This document shows positions 1 through 10,850 of a DNA stretch of 64,000 nucleotides, piece after piece. The first letter of the stretch is position 1. Each line of letters starts with the position of its first letter. The translations under genes were made by a program, and so were the position numbers. The notes below the pieces were generated by a model. The model made no database searches. It saw only the letters and a list, made by a program, of their open reading frames with translations, and was not told where the DNA came from. The stretch comes from Epiperipatus broadwayi (taxonomy: Eukaryota > Onychophora > Udeonychophora > Euonychophora > Peripatidae), in assembly GCA_028023455.1 (NCBI GenBank), contig JAQFVV010007267.1:1-64000 (forward strand), read 5' to 3'.

Positions 1-1818
1 ACATGGTATTCAAACCCAGGCGTATGGGGGCAGATTCAACTATAATCAATTGACGAAATAACTGACAGGGACAAAACTTTTATAAAAGCGGTCTTGCTTT
101 AATAATAAGCGAGGAACAGCCGTTTCTAAAAGCCGATCGCAGCTATATAAGAGTACCTGTCAGATTTATTGAAAAAAAGAGTAAAAATTGTTGTTATTTT
201 ATTATTTTGTGTGTGTGCGCTAAGAATAAATCTATAATCCGTCGTTGTAGTTTTTTGTTATTTATTTTTGATCAATTAAAGAAGAATGATTGAATGCAAG
301 TTTAACTTTTATAAAATAATTTAAATTAATTAGCAATATGTTCTGAAATTCCGAGCAATCTAAGATTAATTTGTACAAACGTAATTAGTAAATGTAAAAG
401 TAGAAATTGAAACAATAGGCAGGATATGTGCTGGTACGCCGAGATAAAACAAGCCAAAATTAGAAACAGAGGTGTGAGAAAGTGTACACCGCTATTGTAC
501 GACTCAGATTTCTGTCCCCAGAGAAACAATACCTAAGAAAAACGGTTAAATTCCAAACTAATGTCAACAATCCCAGAAATCTTGGAGTTGAGCTGACACG
601 CGATGGACTTATCAAATAAAGGGACTCACAGGTGCATGGGATTGATTGGAGGAGAAAAATTCAAGGTGTGAGGGCGTGAAGGCAAAGATCAAAAAGGCCG
701 AACAGCGTTTTCAGAGACAGTTTGTGCTTTTTTTTGGAGAGATTATTAAGAGACTTGATTTTATTAGACATTATGAATCTAACTGCCATGCGTTGCTGAA
801 TATAGAATTCGTGGCTTGACCGCCGGACCTCCGCGTCCAGTCCAGCTGATTGCCATCAAGATGCTCATACCACCGGAGAACCTCATATTAGGACCACGCT
901 CGCTTGGAGACCGCGCAAATCGCCGGAATACATCATTAAAGAATAATCTTCGCTCAGGATCCCATTACAGTCGTTCTACATTTCACAGGTAGCTATCGTA
1001 AAATTTGTTATATTCAATTGTGCACTTAAAGAAATAACTTTTATATCCAGAATTATTAGAAAGACATTAATCTAAAACAGTATAATTAATATTAACCATT
1101 TATGAACAGTTCGAGAATTTTTACCTAATAAATTTGCCGACTGATCAACAGTCTGAAATAATATGTGCAAAGTAATTTGAAGTTTACCGTTAATTGTCTC
1201 GGCTTGCCGATCACATACCTGCGTTAATCATTATTAAACAGATTAAATAAATATTTATGTAGCTAATTTTTTTTGTTATTTAATTGCTTGGAATTTCAAC
1301 ATAAATTTATATATGTCGGAATGAATGCTTTAGCGTAAATTTATTTGTATGAAAATGAATGTAGTTGATATTTTGGGGGTGGGATTTTATTGATTTTATG
1401 CTTATGTCGTGATGTTTTTTTGACTAAAGTTAAGTTGGATTAATTTGTTCTGTGGGATGTAGGGCGGGCCTTTCTATGATTATAATAACGGAGGTAGTGT
1501 GAAGGGTAATTGTGGCTGTGTTCGTTTCATGTTTCCGACTGGAGCGAGGCACGGGCATGTTTTGTGATATAATTGAGTGGGCTTATGCACATACGTGGTG
1601 GACTCTTCTAAAAGTTCTCCTGGCGCCTATTGCTGGGATTCGATTCGAATCTATGTATAAAATAAATAAAGCGTACGTGTATAGGTGTTAGAAATTATCA
1701 TCACAGAACATCATGTAATCCCCGGACGGAAGAACACAGCGGGTGCCAACAAAAAAAAGAATCGTCAAGCAAGGAGTAGCGAAGGTAGTGGTGGTTGACA
1801 CGGTCGCGGGCGGTTACA
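1..1818 (+). repeat. 5' LTR of the gag-only element (left tip cut by window edge)
   Basis: It matches 4627-6446 almost base for base. A TATA-like TATATAAG lies at 144-151 and an AATAAA at 225-230. A GC-richer stretch (about 790-988) ends in a splice-donor-like CACAG|GTAGC at 988/989. A second TATAAAATAAATAAAG lies near 1654. If the first TATA box is the promoter, R/U5 is unusually long. Promoter and donor use are inferred from motif only. The small ORF at 326-529 on the minus strand recurs in the other LTR and looks like chance. Confidence 0.88.
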
Positions 1819-1840
1819 TTTGGCGCGTCAACGTGCGGCG
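1819..1840 (+). promoter_or_regulatory. Primer-binding-site-like sequence
   Basis: The bases just after the LTR read TTTGGCGCGTCAACGTGCGG. They resemble the TGGCnCCCAAC-type sequences after the LTRs of two other elements here (63204-63222, and about 54527-54555 on the minus strand). A site complementary to a tRNA 3' end is expected here for minus-strand priming. The tRNA was not identified. Confidence 0.6.
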
Positions 1841-2601
1841 AAACTGTTGTTTCAAAGGGCAGAACCGACGTGAGTACAGCTGACGTTAATAACAACGAAA
1901 GCAAATCTAAAAAGAGGGCGCTCGAAATAACGGAACAAATTGTCTACTAAAGCAGGGGGAAAATTTTCGGAATTATCGTGGAAAAAAAAAAAACTAGTAA
2001 ATATTGCTTGAGAGAGTGGGAAGGGGATTTAGTTCTTGTAGTATTAACAAAATAATCAAGCGGCCGGATATAACTGATATTTGTAGAAAGCTGTGGAATA
2101 GCGGGATTCCATGGAGGAAATATCGTGTATCAAAGGAAGCAACTCGTAAATTAATTTCTATACTAATAAGACAACTGCAAATAATTTTAATCGAAAAAAA
2201 AAAGAAGGAAAGGAAAATCATTGATATTAGTGTATTCTTGAAAGGGGAACGAACTGTATCTGGGATCTTGTTAGTTTTCGTGTTACTTAAAAAATAAAAG
2301 GGACGTTGCGTATAAACAACACGGATATGTAGATGACCACAGAAAAAAAAAATATATATATAAGAGTTAAGTAAAGTATAACCGTGAATATAACCGAGGG
2401 CTACCGTATATAAATGAAGGGAACAGTGGGACCTGGGATAATCTGAGCGTGAGGAACCAAATTGAAGGAAGGATAGGAGCTGTGGGAATTTTGAAGGGCA
2501 ATGAGCATCGAAGGATAGGATAAAACAGTCAGGGGGACCCGCGGAGTAGTAGGTGACGAGTCGTGGATTATTATAGCCAAAGATAAACTAAATATTAATC
2601 A
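1841..2601 (+). other. Untranslated leader of the gag-only element
   Basis: Purine-rich leader between the primer-binding site and gag. It holds a 97-codon ORF (2004-2297) with no recognisable domain and biased composition. I do not call it a gene. Confidence 0.5.
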
Positions 2602-3756
2602 ATGGAAGACAATACAAATGAAAGCATGTGGGAACAGACGGGAGAGAGTCCCATCCAATTTAAAAAACAGGACACGCAGAAGGAAGGGGATATTAAAATC
2701 TTAATAAGAATGATGACGCAAATGATGGCCGAAATGAGGGAAGATAGAGAAGAGCGGAGAAGAGAGAGGGAAGAGTTCAAAGAGGAGATAAGGCAACTAC
2801 TCGGGGGAAAGGAAAGGAAGCCAGAAGAGAACAAAGGGGAAGAGAGTAGTTTAACCCAAGTTAAGGAAGAGATAAATCAGAATGCGATGGAGACGGATAG
2901 GACGAAGGCAGACCTGAGTGAGCTAAAGGAGAAGGTTGAGGTCCTAACGGATGACGTAGGAAAGGGTGAGAGACATCAAGATGTGATGAAGGAAGCCATC
3001 AGGCAGACGGAGGAGGTGTGTCATGAAATTAGACAACACCAGGACGAAGTCCGTGAGACAATGGGAGAGTGGGGACAGAGGATCCAAAGGATTGAAGCAG
3101 ACCTGGGGCATGGGAATATGAGTAGAAGGATGGAAGAGATGGAGAAGAGATGGGAAAGGCAGATGTCGCCACGGGACACAAGTCATGTATGGGCGGAGAG
3201 ACAGATGAAGATAGAGATATTCCGGGCCGGGATGAACGAAAACCCGATGGACCACCTCGAAAGTGTCAGGAATCTGTTTCGAGAACCTATGGAGAGAGAA
3301 CCTGACCGAGTAAATATTGCCAGCGGCTACCTACAGGGTCCAGCGAGAGACTGGTGGAGGACGCTGGAGTTTAAACCCCGGTCATATGAGGAGTACAAGG
3401 AAGAAGTCTTACGGTGTTTCTGGAACACGGCACGCCAGGAGGGGATGTATTTTCGAATCACCCGGGAGAAATATGGGGGAAGGCCCAATGAGACGGCCAC
3501 TCAATTTTATTATAGGCAGGTGGCGAGCCTTCAACAATTGCCTGCATACCCTATGACAGAGATGCAGATCATCTCCATAATAAGACACAATATGCCGACC
3601 ACCCTCAGACACATGATGCTGGGAAGCGATTGCAAAGGGATCCATGAAATGGGGGAGATGGTCGCAAAATTTGAACTAGAAGAGGGAACAGGAGGGACGA
3701 TGGAGGGGTACAAGAATGAACAACCCAGAAAACGAGTACCACCGGACCGATACTAA
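2602..3756 (+). CDS. gag: Retrotransposon Gag (capsid) with N-terminal coiled coil
   Basis: A 384-residue intact ORF and the only clear protein of the element. Residues 30-190 are very rich in E, K, R and Q with heptad-like hydrophobics, so a long coiled coil is likely. Residues 205-375 look like a Ty3/Gypsy capsid: FRAG-NENPMDHLES near 207-221, ARDWW at 248-252, a CFWN block near 272 and a helical C-terminal domain. The product should assemble particles that package the element RNA. There is no CCHC zinc knuckle, and the C-terminus is short and basic (PRKRVPP). No protease or polymerase frame follows. The start is the first Met of the open frame after the leader. Related capsid fragments occur at 52882-53154 (minus) and 63840-64000 (plus). 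Confidence 0.85.
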   Translation: MEDNTNESMWEQTGESPIQFKKQDTQKEGDIKILIRMMTQMMAEMREDREERRREREEFKEEIRQLLGGKERKPEENKGEESSLTQVKEEINQNAMETDRTKADLSELKEKVEVLTDDVGKGERHQDVMKEAIRQTEEVCHEIRQHQDEVRETMGEWGQRIQRIEADLGHGNMSRRMEEMEKRWERQMSPRDTSHVWAERQMKIEIFRAGMNENPMDHLESVRNLFREPMEREPDRVNIASGYLQGPARDWWRTLEFKPRSYEEYKEEVLRCFWNTARQEGMYFRITREKYGGRPNETATQFYYRQVASLQQLPAYPMTEMQIISIIRHNMPTTLRHMMLGSDCKGIHEMGEMVAKFELEEGTGGTMEGYKNEQPRKRVPPDRY

Positions 3757-4609
3757 CCCATAGGACGGAGGGAAAATTAGTTTACGACTAGGGATATCAG
3801 AAGGACAAATGTTAAAGGGAATTCGAATGGGAAATAGATGCCACGAACCGGGTATGACCTATGACAAGAATCGGAATATGATATTGGAAAGGAAAAAAAA
3901 AACGGAGGGAAAAGGGGGGATGACCAACCCCAGCCTTGGGTATAACATAGAAAAACAAACAGATCAAATGCTCGCAAAGCAGCCTATAGCCTATAGAGCC
4001 AACGTGTTGGTGGGTCGACCTGGGAGTACCTTGTAAGTCCGGGAGACGGCTGGCACATGACGGGCACAACCTAAGTGCAGAGAATCATGTAAAACATTTC
4101 GTTAGAGTTCGTGCTAGCTCACTTCCCAAACGTTGTTATTGCTGGGCGGTCCAGACTTTCAAAAATCGTAGATCGAGATCGATCATGTTCTGTATCGGGG
4201 ACTTCGGAAAGGTCCATCCCCATACCTCCTGTCAGGGATGCACGGAACCAATTGGCCATTGTCGTCAATCGTGACATACCCTAGATTACCAAATAGTTTT
4301 ATTGTCTTTTCTCCGTTAATAGTCGTTGTAAAGGGAAGTCTGACTGCAGAGCACCGGATCCAAATTTTAAGGGAAGGCGGAGCCGCAGATGAACGGATGG
4401 GAAAGCCGCCATAATGTGACCCGTATCGCACAAAGGAAAGGAGGACGTGGGGGCGATCCGTTGGACGCTGCACAAAAAGAAAAAAAAATGAATGATTAAG
4501 GGAAGGGAACATTCAATGCCAGGGCACTGAAGAGGGCCGAATAACTTCACTCCTTCTCAGAGCTAAAACCCGCAACATCGGATTTTACTCTACACCGGGC
4601 GGGGAGATA
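3757..4609 (+). other. Non-coding 3' internal region of the gag-only element, with polypurine tract
   Basis: There is no pol-like frame on the plus strand. The segment ends in the purine run GGGCGGGGAGATA (about 4597-4609), placed as a polypurine tract directly before the 3' LTR. The minus strand has an open frame of 109 codons (4183-4512) whose last third has balanced, protein-like composition; its status is unknown. Confidence 0.6.
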
Positions 4610-6446
4610 TGTAACGGAATAGCGTTACATGGTATTCAAACCCAGGCGTATGGGGGCAGATTCAACTATAATCAATTGACGAAATAACTGACAGGGACAA
4701 AACTTTTATAAAAGCGGTCTTGCTTTAATAATAAGCGAAGAACAGCCGTTTCTAAAAGCCGATCGCAGCTATATAAGAGTACCTGTCAGATTTATTGAAA
4801 AAAAGAGTAAAAATTGTTGTTATTTTATTATTTTGTGTGTGTGTGCTAAGAATAAATCTATAATCCGTCGTTGTAGTTTTTTGTTATTTATTTTTGATCA
4901 ATTAAAGAAGAATGATTGAATGCAAGTTTAACTTTTATAAAATAATTTAAATTAATTAGCAATATGTTCTGAAATTCCGAGCAATCTAAGATTAATTTGT
5001 ACAAACGTAATTAGTAAATGTAAAAGTAGAAATTGAAACAATAGGCAGGATATGTGCTGGTACGCCGAGATAAAACAAGCCAAAATTAGAAACAGAGGTG
5101 TGAGAAAGTGTACACCGCTATTATACGACTCAGATTTCTGTCCCCAGAGAAACAATACCTAAGAAAAACGGTTAAATTCCAAACTAATGTCAACAATCCC
5201 AGAAATCTCGGAGTTGAGCTGACACGCGATGGACTTATCAAATAAAGGGACTCACAGGTGCATGGGATTGATTGGAGGAGAAAAATTCAAGGTGTGAGGG
5301 CGTGAAGGCAAAGATCAAAAAGGCCGAACAGCGTTTTCAGAGACAGTTTGTGCTTTTTTTTGGAGAGATTATTAAGAGACTTGATTTTATTAGACGTTAT
5401 GAATCTAACTGCCATGCGTTGCTGAATATAGAATTCGCGGCTTGACCGCCGGACCTCCGCGTCCAGTCCAGCTGATTGCCATCAAGATGCTCATACCACC
5501 GGAGAACCTCATATTAGGACCACGCTCGCTTGGAGACCGCGCAAATCGCCGGAATACATCATTAAAGAATAATCTTCGCTCAGGATCCCATTACAGTCGT
5601 TCTACATTTCACAGGTAGCTATCGTAAAATTTGTTATATTCAATTGTGCACTTAAAGAAATAACTTTTATATCCAGAATTATTAGAAAGACATTAATCTA
5701 AAACAGTATAATTAATATTAACCATTTATGAACAGTTCGAGAATTTTTTACCTAATAAATTTGCCGACTGATCAACAGTCTGAAATAATATGTGCAAAGT
5801 AATTTGAAGTTTACCGTTAATTGTCTCGGCTTGCCGATCACATACCTGCGTTAATCATTATTAAACAGATTAAATAAATATTTATGTAGCTAATTTTTTT
5901 TTGTTATTTAATTGCTTGGAATTTCAACATAAATTTATATATGTCGGAATGAATGCTTTAGCGTAAATTTATTTGTATGAAAATGAATGTAGTTGATATT
6001 TTGGGGGTGGGATTTTATTGATTTTATGCTTATGTCGTGATGTTTTTTTGACTAAAGTTAAGTTGGATTAATTTGTTCTGTGGGATGTAGGGCGGGCCTT
6101 TCTATGATTATAATAACGGAGGTAGTGTGAAGGGTAATTGTGGCTGTGTTCGTTTCATGTTTCCGACTGGAGCGAGGCACGGGCATGTTTTGTGATATAA
6201 TTGAGTGGGCTTATGCACATACGTGGTGGACTCTTCTAAAAGTTCTCCTGGCGCCTATTACTGGGATTCGATTCGAATCTATGTATAAAATAAATAAAGC
6301 GTACGTGTATAGGTGTTAGAAATTATCATCACAGAACATCATGTAATCCCCGGACGGAAGAACACAGCGGGTGCCAACAAAAAAAAGAATCGTCAAGCAA
6401 GGAGTAGCGAAGGTAGTGGTGGTTGACACGGTCGCGGGTGGTTACA
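4610..6446 (+). repeat. 3' LTR of the gag-only element
   Basis: Complete LTR of 1837 bp from TGTAACGG to GGTTACA. It repeats the features of the 5' copy, including TATATAAG at 4770-4777. It differs from the 5' copy by scattered substitutions and 1-2 base indels. The right flank is (AT)n, so a 4-bp duplication of ATAT type would be invisible. Confidence 0.9.
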
Positions 6447-6903
6447 ATATATATATATATGTATATATATATATAATAGTTAAAGAGATCATCAGTTGCT
6501 AAAATTCTTTTACTGATTTAAAATTTATATTGAAAATATTACTTAAATTACAAAATATATCCTATCAAGGAATGTAAATTATTGAAGTATGATATTAAAA
6601 TAATATGTAAAAAATAAACAAAATGTACCTAATTCTATGTTAATACCATAACTGAGCAAAACTGAAGACTATTTTATTTATATATGTTAAAGATTAAATT
6701 TTTTAACTTAAAAAATCCCTAACAATACAGTACCAAATAATTAACAAAGTAAATCAAAAAACTAAATAGAAATGGAAAAAAATATTATAAGTAAATAAAC
6801 ATAGTATAAAATAAGAGCATAGAAAACAATAATCAAGCGAATAACATGCGGACAATTTACAGCTATATTTTAAAATTAAAAATGCTAGAAAGACATATAC
6901 ATC
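6447..6903. other. AT tract and AT-rich DNA, nothing recognised
   Basis: It starts with the interrupted AT tract that received the LTR element. The rest is very AT-rich with no open frame or motif I could support. Confidence 0.5.
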
Positions 6904-7041
6904 TCACAGTAGTGTCTTCATCAAATATTGAAAAATTACCGTTTCATCGGGGCCACTGCAAGCATTTATTACAACTGCTGAGACAGCTAAAAGGCATACA
7001 CAAACCATCATTATACTTACAAGCTTCATAATTTGTCACTT
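6904..7041 (-). CDS. Putative first coding exon encoding a signal peptide (hypothetical secreted protein)
   Basis: On the minus strand a pyrimidine-rich acceptor (TTCTTTATTTTTAG) ends at 7042. After 12 bases an ATG lies at 7029-7027. The frame encodes MKLVSIMM, then a hydrophobic core rich in V, C, L and A, then VVINACSGPDET, which is the architecture of a secretory signal peptide with likely cleavage near INA. A donor-like G|GTAATT follows at 6940/6939. Without splicing the frame reaches TGA at 6906-6904 (41 residues). The exon is clearly richer in GC than its flanks. No homology is recognised, no downstream exon was found, and the LTR element lies only about 450 bp further along the same strand. 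A chance ORF remains possible. Confidence 0.4.
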
Positions 7042-7398
7042 CTAAAAATAAAGAATATAAATGTAAATATATATAGCTTAATGCAAATGAAACTTAAATG
7101 CGATAGTAATTAAATCCATCAGAAACTAGAAGTAAATGAGATATTAATGTATGAGTGTTTGTGTAATTTCTGTATAAATATCACATAAATACAAGTTTTT
7201 TTTACATAACAAACAGAAACATTGCTTAATTTCTTTGAAAATCTATTGGAAAGATATTTTTCTTTATCCTCCACGTATACTCTTTATAATTTTGCAAATT
7301 TCATAGACTGCTGTTTTATTCAAAAATTGTTTACTTCCAATTATTGTAGATGTTACAAATTATTTTTAGTACTGTATTTAATGGATATATATATATAT

Positions 7399-7720
7399 TG
7401 TAACGGGCTGGAAGATTCCAGAAGAGATAGGGGGGTGCATCTTACTATGGTCGGACTTTGGGTCTTTGGGTAGGATGCAAGTGATTATGCAATGCAATAC
7501 ATAACCTATGATTGTACCTACTTCCAATAGACTAGCTCTACCTATTTTTATTAACCTAGATACAATTTGGGTCAGTTCATCCAATTCTCACCCCTTTCTA
7601 GCCACGTTATACCACAATATTCAAACTCAGGGAGTAATTGCCTGAGCTCTCTTATCAGGGAAGGAGATCACACTAATAGTAGTTATTGCACCTCTATATA
7701 GGTGATAATTAATTATCAAA
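7399..7720. repeat. LTR-terminus-like sequence abutting an AT tract
   Basis: TGTAACGG begins right after (AT)n at 7399, as in the other LTRs of the window. On the plus strand it would be an LTR start. On the minus strand it would be an LTR end (...CCCGTTACA), which would suit the minus-strand integrase and Gag-like remnants at 10.5-14.3 kb. The other boundary was not found. A phrase like TATTCAAACTCAGG near 7610 echoes the other LTR ends. Confidence 0.4.
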
Positions 7721-8449
7721 AATCAATTAAGCATAAGATATATAAAAATATGTATGTGCAGTATAAGTATATATGTATTAAAAGTTATAATAAATGACCT
7801 AAATATGTATATGCATTTCCTCTATCATATTAATAATATTAGTAGGTGTAAAACTAAATAAGATAATAATGTTTATACCAGGTATGTGAATAATGAAGAT
7901 CTATAAAGCTGGTAATGGATATTGAAATAATGATGAGTTAGAGACCAGATTAAAATAACAAATTATATAAACATTTATTGATTAACAAAAAAATATAAAA
8001 TATGAATAACAATTAAATCTGATATATGTAATTTATTTTGTCAAGAATGAATCTCTACCACATCAATATCTATAATGATATTAATAAAAATAAAATCCTT
8101 GCCTTAAACCCAATGCTAGAAATTCATGTACTTGACTAATTATTTACAACAACGAATATGTACAATCCATAATATGTATAAGTGATTTTGATTTTAGCTG
8201 GCTAATTTAAAATATGTATACAAACATAACAACAACAAAAAAAATAATCTTTGTTGTCTAGATAAATTAATGATTATAAATCATTGATTTATAAAAGTAA
8301 TACAAAAGTAAGATTAATTAATGAGATAATGTTAAAATTTCTTACCTCACAATTTCCTATATGTTGTCAAAAGTCAGTCAGATGGGAAGGTCAAAACTAG
8401 TAATTTTTTTTATTCTTTATACAATTAAAGATTATATATATATATATAT

Positions 8450-8614
8450 GATCAATAGATGGCGTCTTTAACAAAACCGCCGAAACAAGTGTAAAATATT
8501 TTTACATAAACGCAAAAGGAGTCAGAATTAACTACCTCTTTCATTTTGCTCACCTCCAGATCAGCTGATTTCAAGCTGGTTTGCTTTCGTCAGTGGAAGG
8601 ATAGAGCTATAGAA
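8450..8614 (-). repeat. Hammerhead-bearing repeat, copy 1 (Penelope-related or retrozyme-like)
   Basis: A segment of about 165 bp lies between two AT tracts. It matches 14510-14680 in sequence and order: a GATGGCG block, an ACCGCCGAA-CAAGTGTAA block, a TTTACATAAACG block and the ribozyme. On the minus strand the end farthest from the ribozyme resembles the region upstream of the Penelope-like ORF (near 22960), sharing CGGTTTTG and GCCATCT. Size and content fit either a Penelope terminal repeat or a monomer of an animal retrozyme. Confidence 0.65.
8553..8600 (-). ncRNA. Hammerhead ribozyme motif (type I, short stem III)
   Basis: On the minus strand the order is: stem I CCTTCCA, core CTGACGA (8593-8587; the fifth core base is free in the CTGANGA consensus), stem II AAGC-loop-GCTT, core GAAA (8572-8569), a short stem III from TCAGCTGA, then T-C (8560-8559) and stem I TGGAGG. 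Stem I has six pairs, one of them G-U. The predicted self-cleavage lies between 8559 and 8558. Hammerheads with minimal stem III are known from Penelope-like elements and retrozymes. Confidence 0.75.
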
Positions 8615-8769
8615 TATATATATATATATATATATAAATCTAATCTTCCCCCTTATTACTCTCATACAGAGTTTCTCCAAAATTATACACATTAGCTGCC
8701 ATTTGTAGAAATGAAAATAATACATAAAATTTACCATAGACAAAATAATAAAACAAAAATTACAATTCT

Positions 8770-8997
8770 TATCCCATTATGTTAATTAAAGTTCAAAAAG
8801 TCTACTGGAAATTGTTCATTTGCTAAATAAATTCCTAGGAATGGAGATGAAGTTTTATTCCCATGACAAATAGCAATTTCTTGTCTGAGTCAAGAAATAA
8901 TATTGTTCTCCAATTATCCTGTCTTGGATTTGCTTAGGCATTTTATTTAAAGCAAAGATGGTTTTTAAGTTTCTCCTAAATGGGCAGGTAAAATCTT
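8770..8997 (-). pseudogene. Possible decayed coding remnant, unknown family
   Basis: One minus-strand frame reads about 70 residues with few stops (for example KFKDFTCPFRRNLK and later MPKQIQDRIIGEQYY). It lies downstream of the integrase remnant on the same strand, so it could be a 3' part of that element. The composition looks protein-like for such AT-rich DNA, but no family was recognised. Confidence 0.25.
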
Positions 8998-9793
8998 TAA
9001 ACTTTCATGGCTTTATTGATGACATATTATTACCCCATGGTACAAACTTTTCAGCAAGCAATCATGATATAAAAATAATATATATTTATTGATTCATTTG
9101 CTGCTCAAGATTTCAATGACGATATTATTATTTATCAAAACAATTAATTATTGAATATTACTGCAACACACAAATTTAGCTAAAATTTGTCTAATTAGCA
9201 AATAATTTAAATCTTCTTACATTCAAATTATTTCTTTCCCTTCAAACGATTGCTTTAAAATTTCAGCTTTTGATCATTTAATTAATATTTAAAAAAAATA
9301 TTTATATATTTAAATTTGAACATTCACATCCATTTTGTATTCAAATTTATTTTTTTTAAGCAGAAAAAAATAATGTTCTATCTTCAAATGCAGAAGACAA
9401 TTATAACAATTAATACTGCATTGTAAGTTGCCTGCATTTTTAAATAATTGGGATTATAAATAAAAATAATAATTTATAAATAATTTAAATTTCATTTCCA
9501 CAAATGGTTGTCATGTGTTTAGATTTTAATTCAGTCATTGTTTTCATTTATTTTATTTTTTTAAGTTTATGTGTAAGTTTTTTTTTTTTTTTTATAGTCA
9601 TCCCCAATTATTAACATATAATACATTTTATTCCAGTGTTAATATACCTATCTGTTTCTCCCTAGTAATTTAATGGCTTTTATTACTTCTTTAAAAATAA
9701 AAAAATGTTTATACACATGTATATGTTGGAAAGAAAAGAAAAGTTAATATGCCAATTTGCTTGGCAATTTATTGGTTAAGCAAATATGTTATG

Positions 9794-9893
9794 TGGCTCC
9801 AATTGGTAAAGTGTCTTAAATAACTGGATGGTGTGGCAGGTTGTAGCTCATCACTACAAGCCCCTTCTCTTACAGGGTTAAAATTCTGACATA
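9794..9893 (+). repeat. tRNA-related SINE-like relic
   Basis: TGGCTCCAATTGGTAAAG resembles a tRNA D-arm or RNA polymerase III A box. GGGTTAAAATTCT about 80 bases later resembles a degenerate B box. A small hairpin (GTTGTAG/CTACAAG) lies between them. The spacing and divergence argue against a functional tRNA. Confidence 0.35.
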
Positions 9894-10169
9894 TGGATAG
9901 AATTTTATAACTAACATATAAGTATGTGTTTGTTTAATGCTGGATTGAGTTAGGTTTCAGAAGGGTTTTAAAAAAAAAATTACCCCAATGTTGCTAGAAT
10001 TTTATCAGCTAGTCTTTCAAAATTACTTCACACTTTCTTTGTATGGTTAAATCATATATCATTTAAAGTGTGATTTGAACTTTGGGTTTTTTCTTTTCAT
10101 CCTATTGATGGCTTTGTGGATCAAACAATTAACTGGCAATGTGTCTCTATTTAGATGGCACATAACTTT

Positions 10170-10340
10170 ATTTGTTAGCCTTTATCCTGCTTCTTTTTTG
10201 AGTCTTACTGGATTTTTTGAAGGTCTAACTAAATATTAGAGCATCCATTACACTATATGGATTGACTCTTCTATCTTGGTTAACATCAAGATAACCCAAT
10301 GCTTTTAAAGCATTAACCTGAGTATATCCTCATCAACAAA
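10170..10340 (-). pseudogene. Possible decayed coding remnant downstream of integrase
   Basis: On the minus strand a frame reads GYTQVNALKALGYLDVNQD and continues to VMDALIF before a stop. It lies just after the integrase C-terminal piece in transcription order. It could be a pol tail or an extra ORF of the same element. The family is not recognised. Confidence 0.25.
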
Positions 10341-10505
10341 AAAAAATATAAATATAATATCCCTAGTTATACTCATTTTTTTAAATCACCTAAATATAAA
10401 TACAGATATTTTCTCTGATATTGATTTTATCTCTTACTATGCTTTAACTATCACTTCTATTTATTATTCCAGCTGGGTTATGCATTCTATAAAGCAACTG
10501 TATAT

Positions 10506-10850
10506 TCACATGGAGATTTCAAGATATGGTTTTAAGATATGGGCATTATATGTTCCACGTACCTCTCCTCCAATATCAATCCAATATGCATCATGACCAG
10601 ATTGTTTTAATATTGTAAATGGTCCTTCACATTGATTAAAAAACTTATGGTACATATTATCTTGTGGTTTACTTACATGTGGGTTTTTTATCAAGACTTT
10701 GTCCCCTACTTTAAAATTATGATATACCTTTCCTTTTTTATCTTTATTTCTTAGGTCAGCCATTTTCTTGAGCCTTTCATATGCTTGTAATCTTTCCTGT
10801 TCCACATTTATTTCAGTGGGATATACTGGTATAGGTATAAGTTGGTACAC
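10506..10850 (-). pseudogene. pol: Ty3/Gypsy integrase C-terminal fragment
   Basis: A 114-residue open piece. It contains VGDKVLIKNP, a GPY/F-type module (CEGPFTIL at about residues 73-80), AYWIDIGG and a terminal HILKPYLE, the usual end of Gypsy-type Pol. This domain helps integrase bind DNA and choose targets. The catalytic core, zinc finger, reverse transcriptase and protease are absent upstream, where Gag-like sequence lies instead. The element has therefore lost most of pol by deletion, or two fragments are juxtaposed. The ORF is too short to act alone. Confidence 0.75.

Larger units (their letters stand above)
1..6446 (+). mobile_element. Gag-only (non-autonomous) LTR retrotransposon, nearly complete
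   Basis: Two direct repeats of about 1.8 kb, offset by 4626 bases, bracket an internal region of about 2.8 kb. The LTR begins TGTAACGG at 4610 and ends GGTTACA, so its tips are inverted (TGTAAC/GTTACA). The first copy lacks about 16 bases because the window begins inside it. The internal region has a primer-binding-site-like sequence, one gag ORF and a purine tract before the 3' LTR, but no protease, reverse transcriptase, RNase H or integrase. I saw only about a dozen differences between the LTRs, so the insertion is recent. The 3' LTR runs straight into an AT tract (6447-6475). The layout matches TR-GAG elements described in plants; the comparison with that class is inference. Confidence 0.88.

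Noticed and set aside
326-529. 67-codon minus-strand ORF repeated at 4952-5155
   Set aside because: It is present twice only because the LTR is duplicated; it has no domain, and the composition is that of AT-rich DNA.
2595-3713. Open frames on the minus strand and in other frames across gag
   Set aside because: They overlap the intact Gag ORF and have no independent features.
9794-9893. Functional tRNA gene
   Set aside because: The A-box to B-box spacing is too long and the arms do not pair as a cloverleaf; a SINE relic is a better reading.
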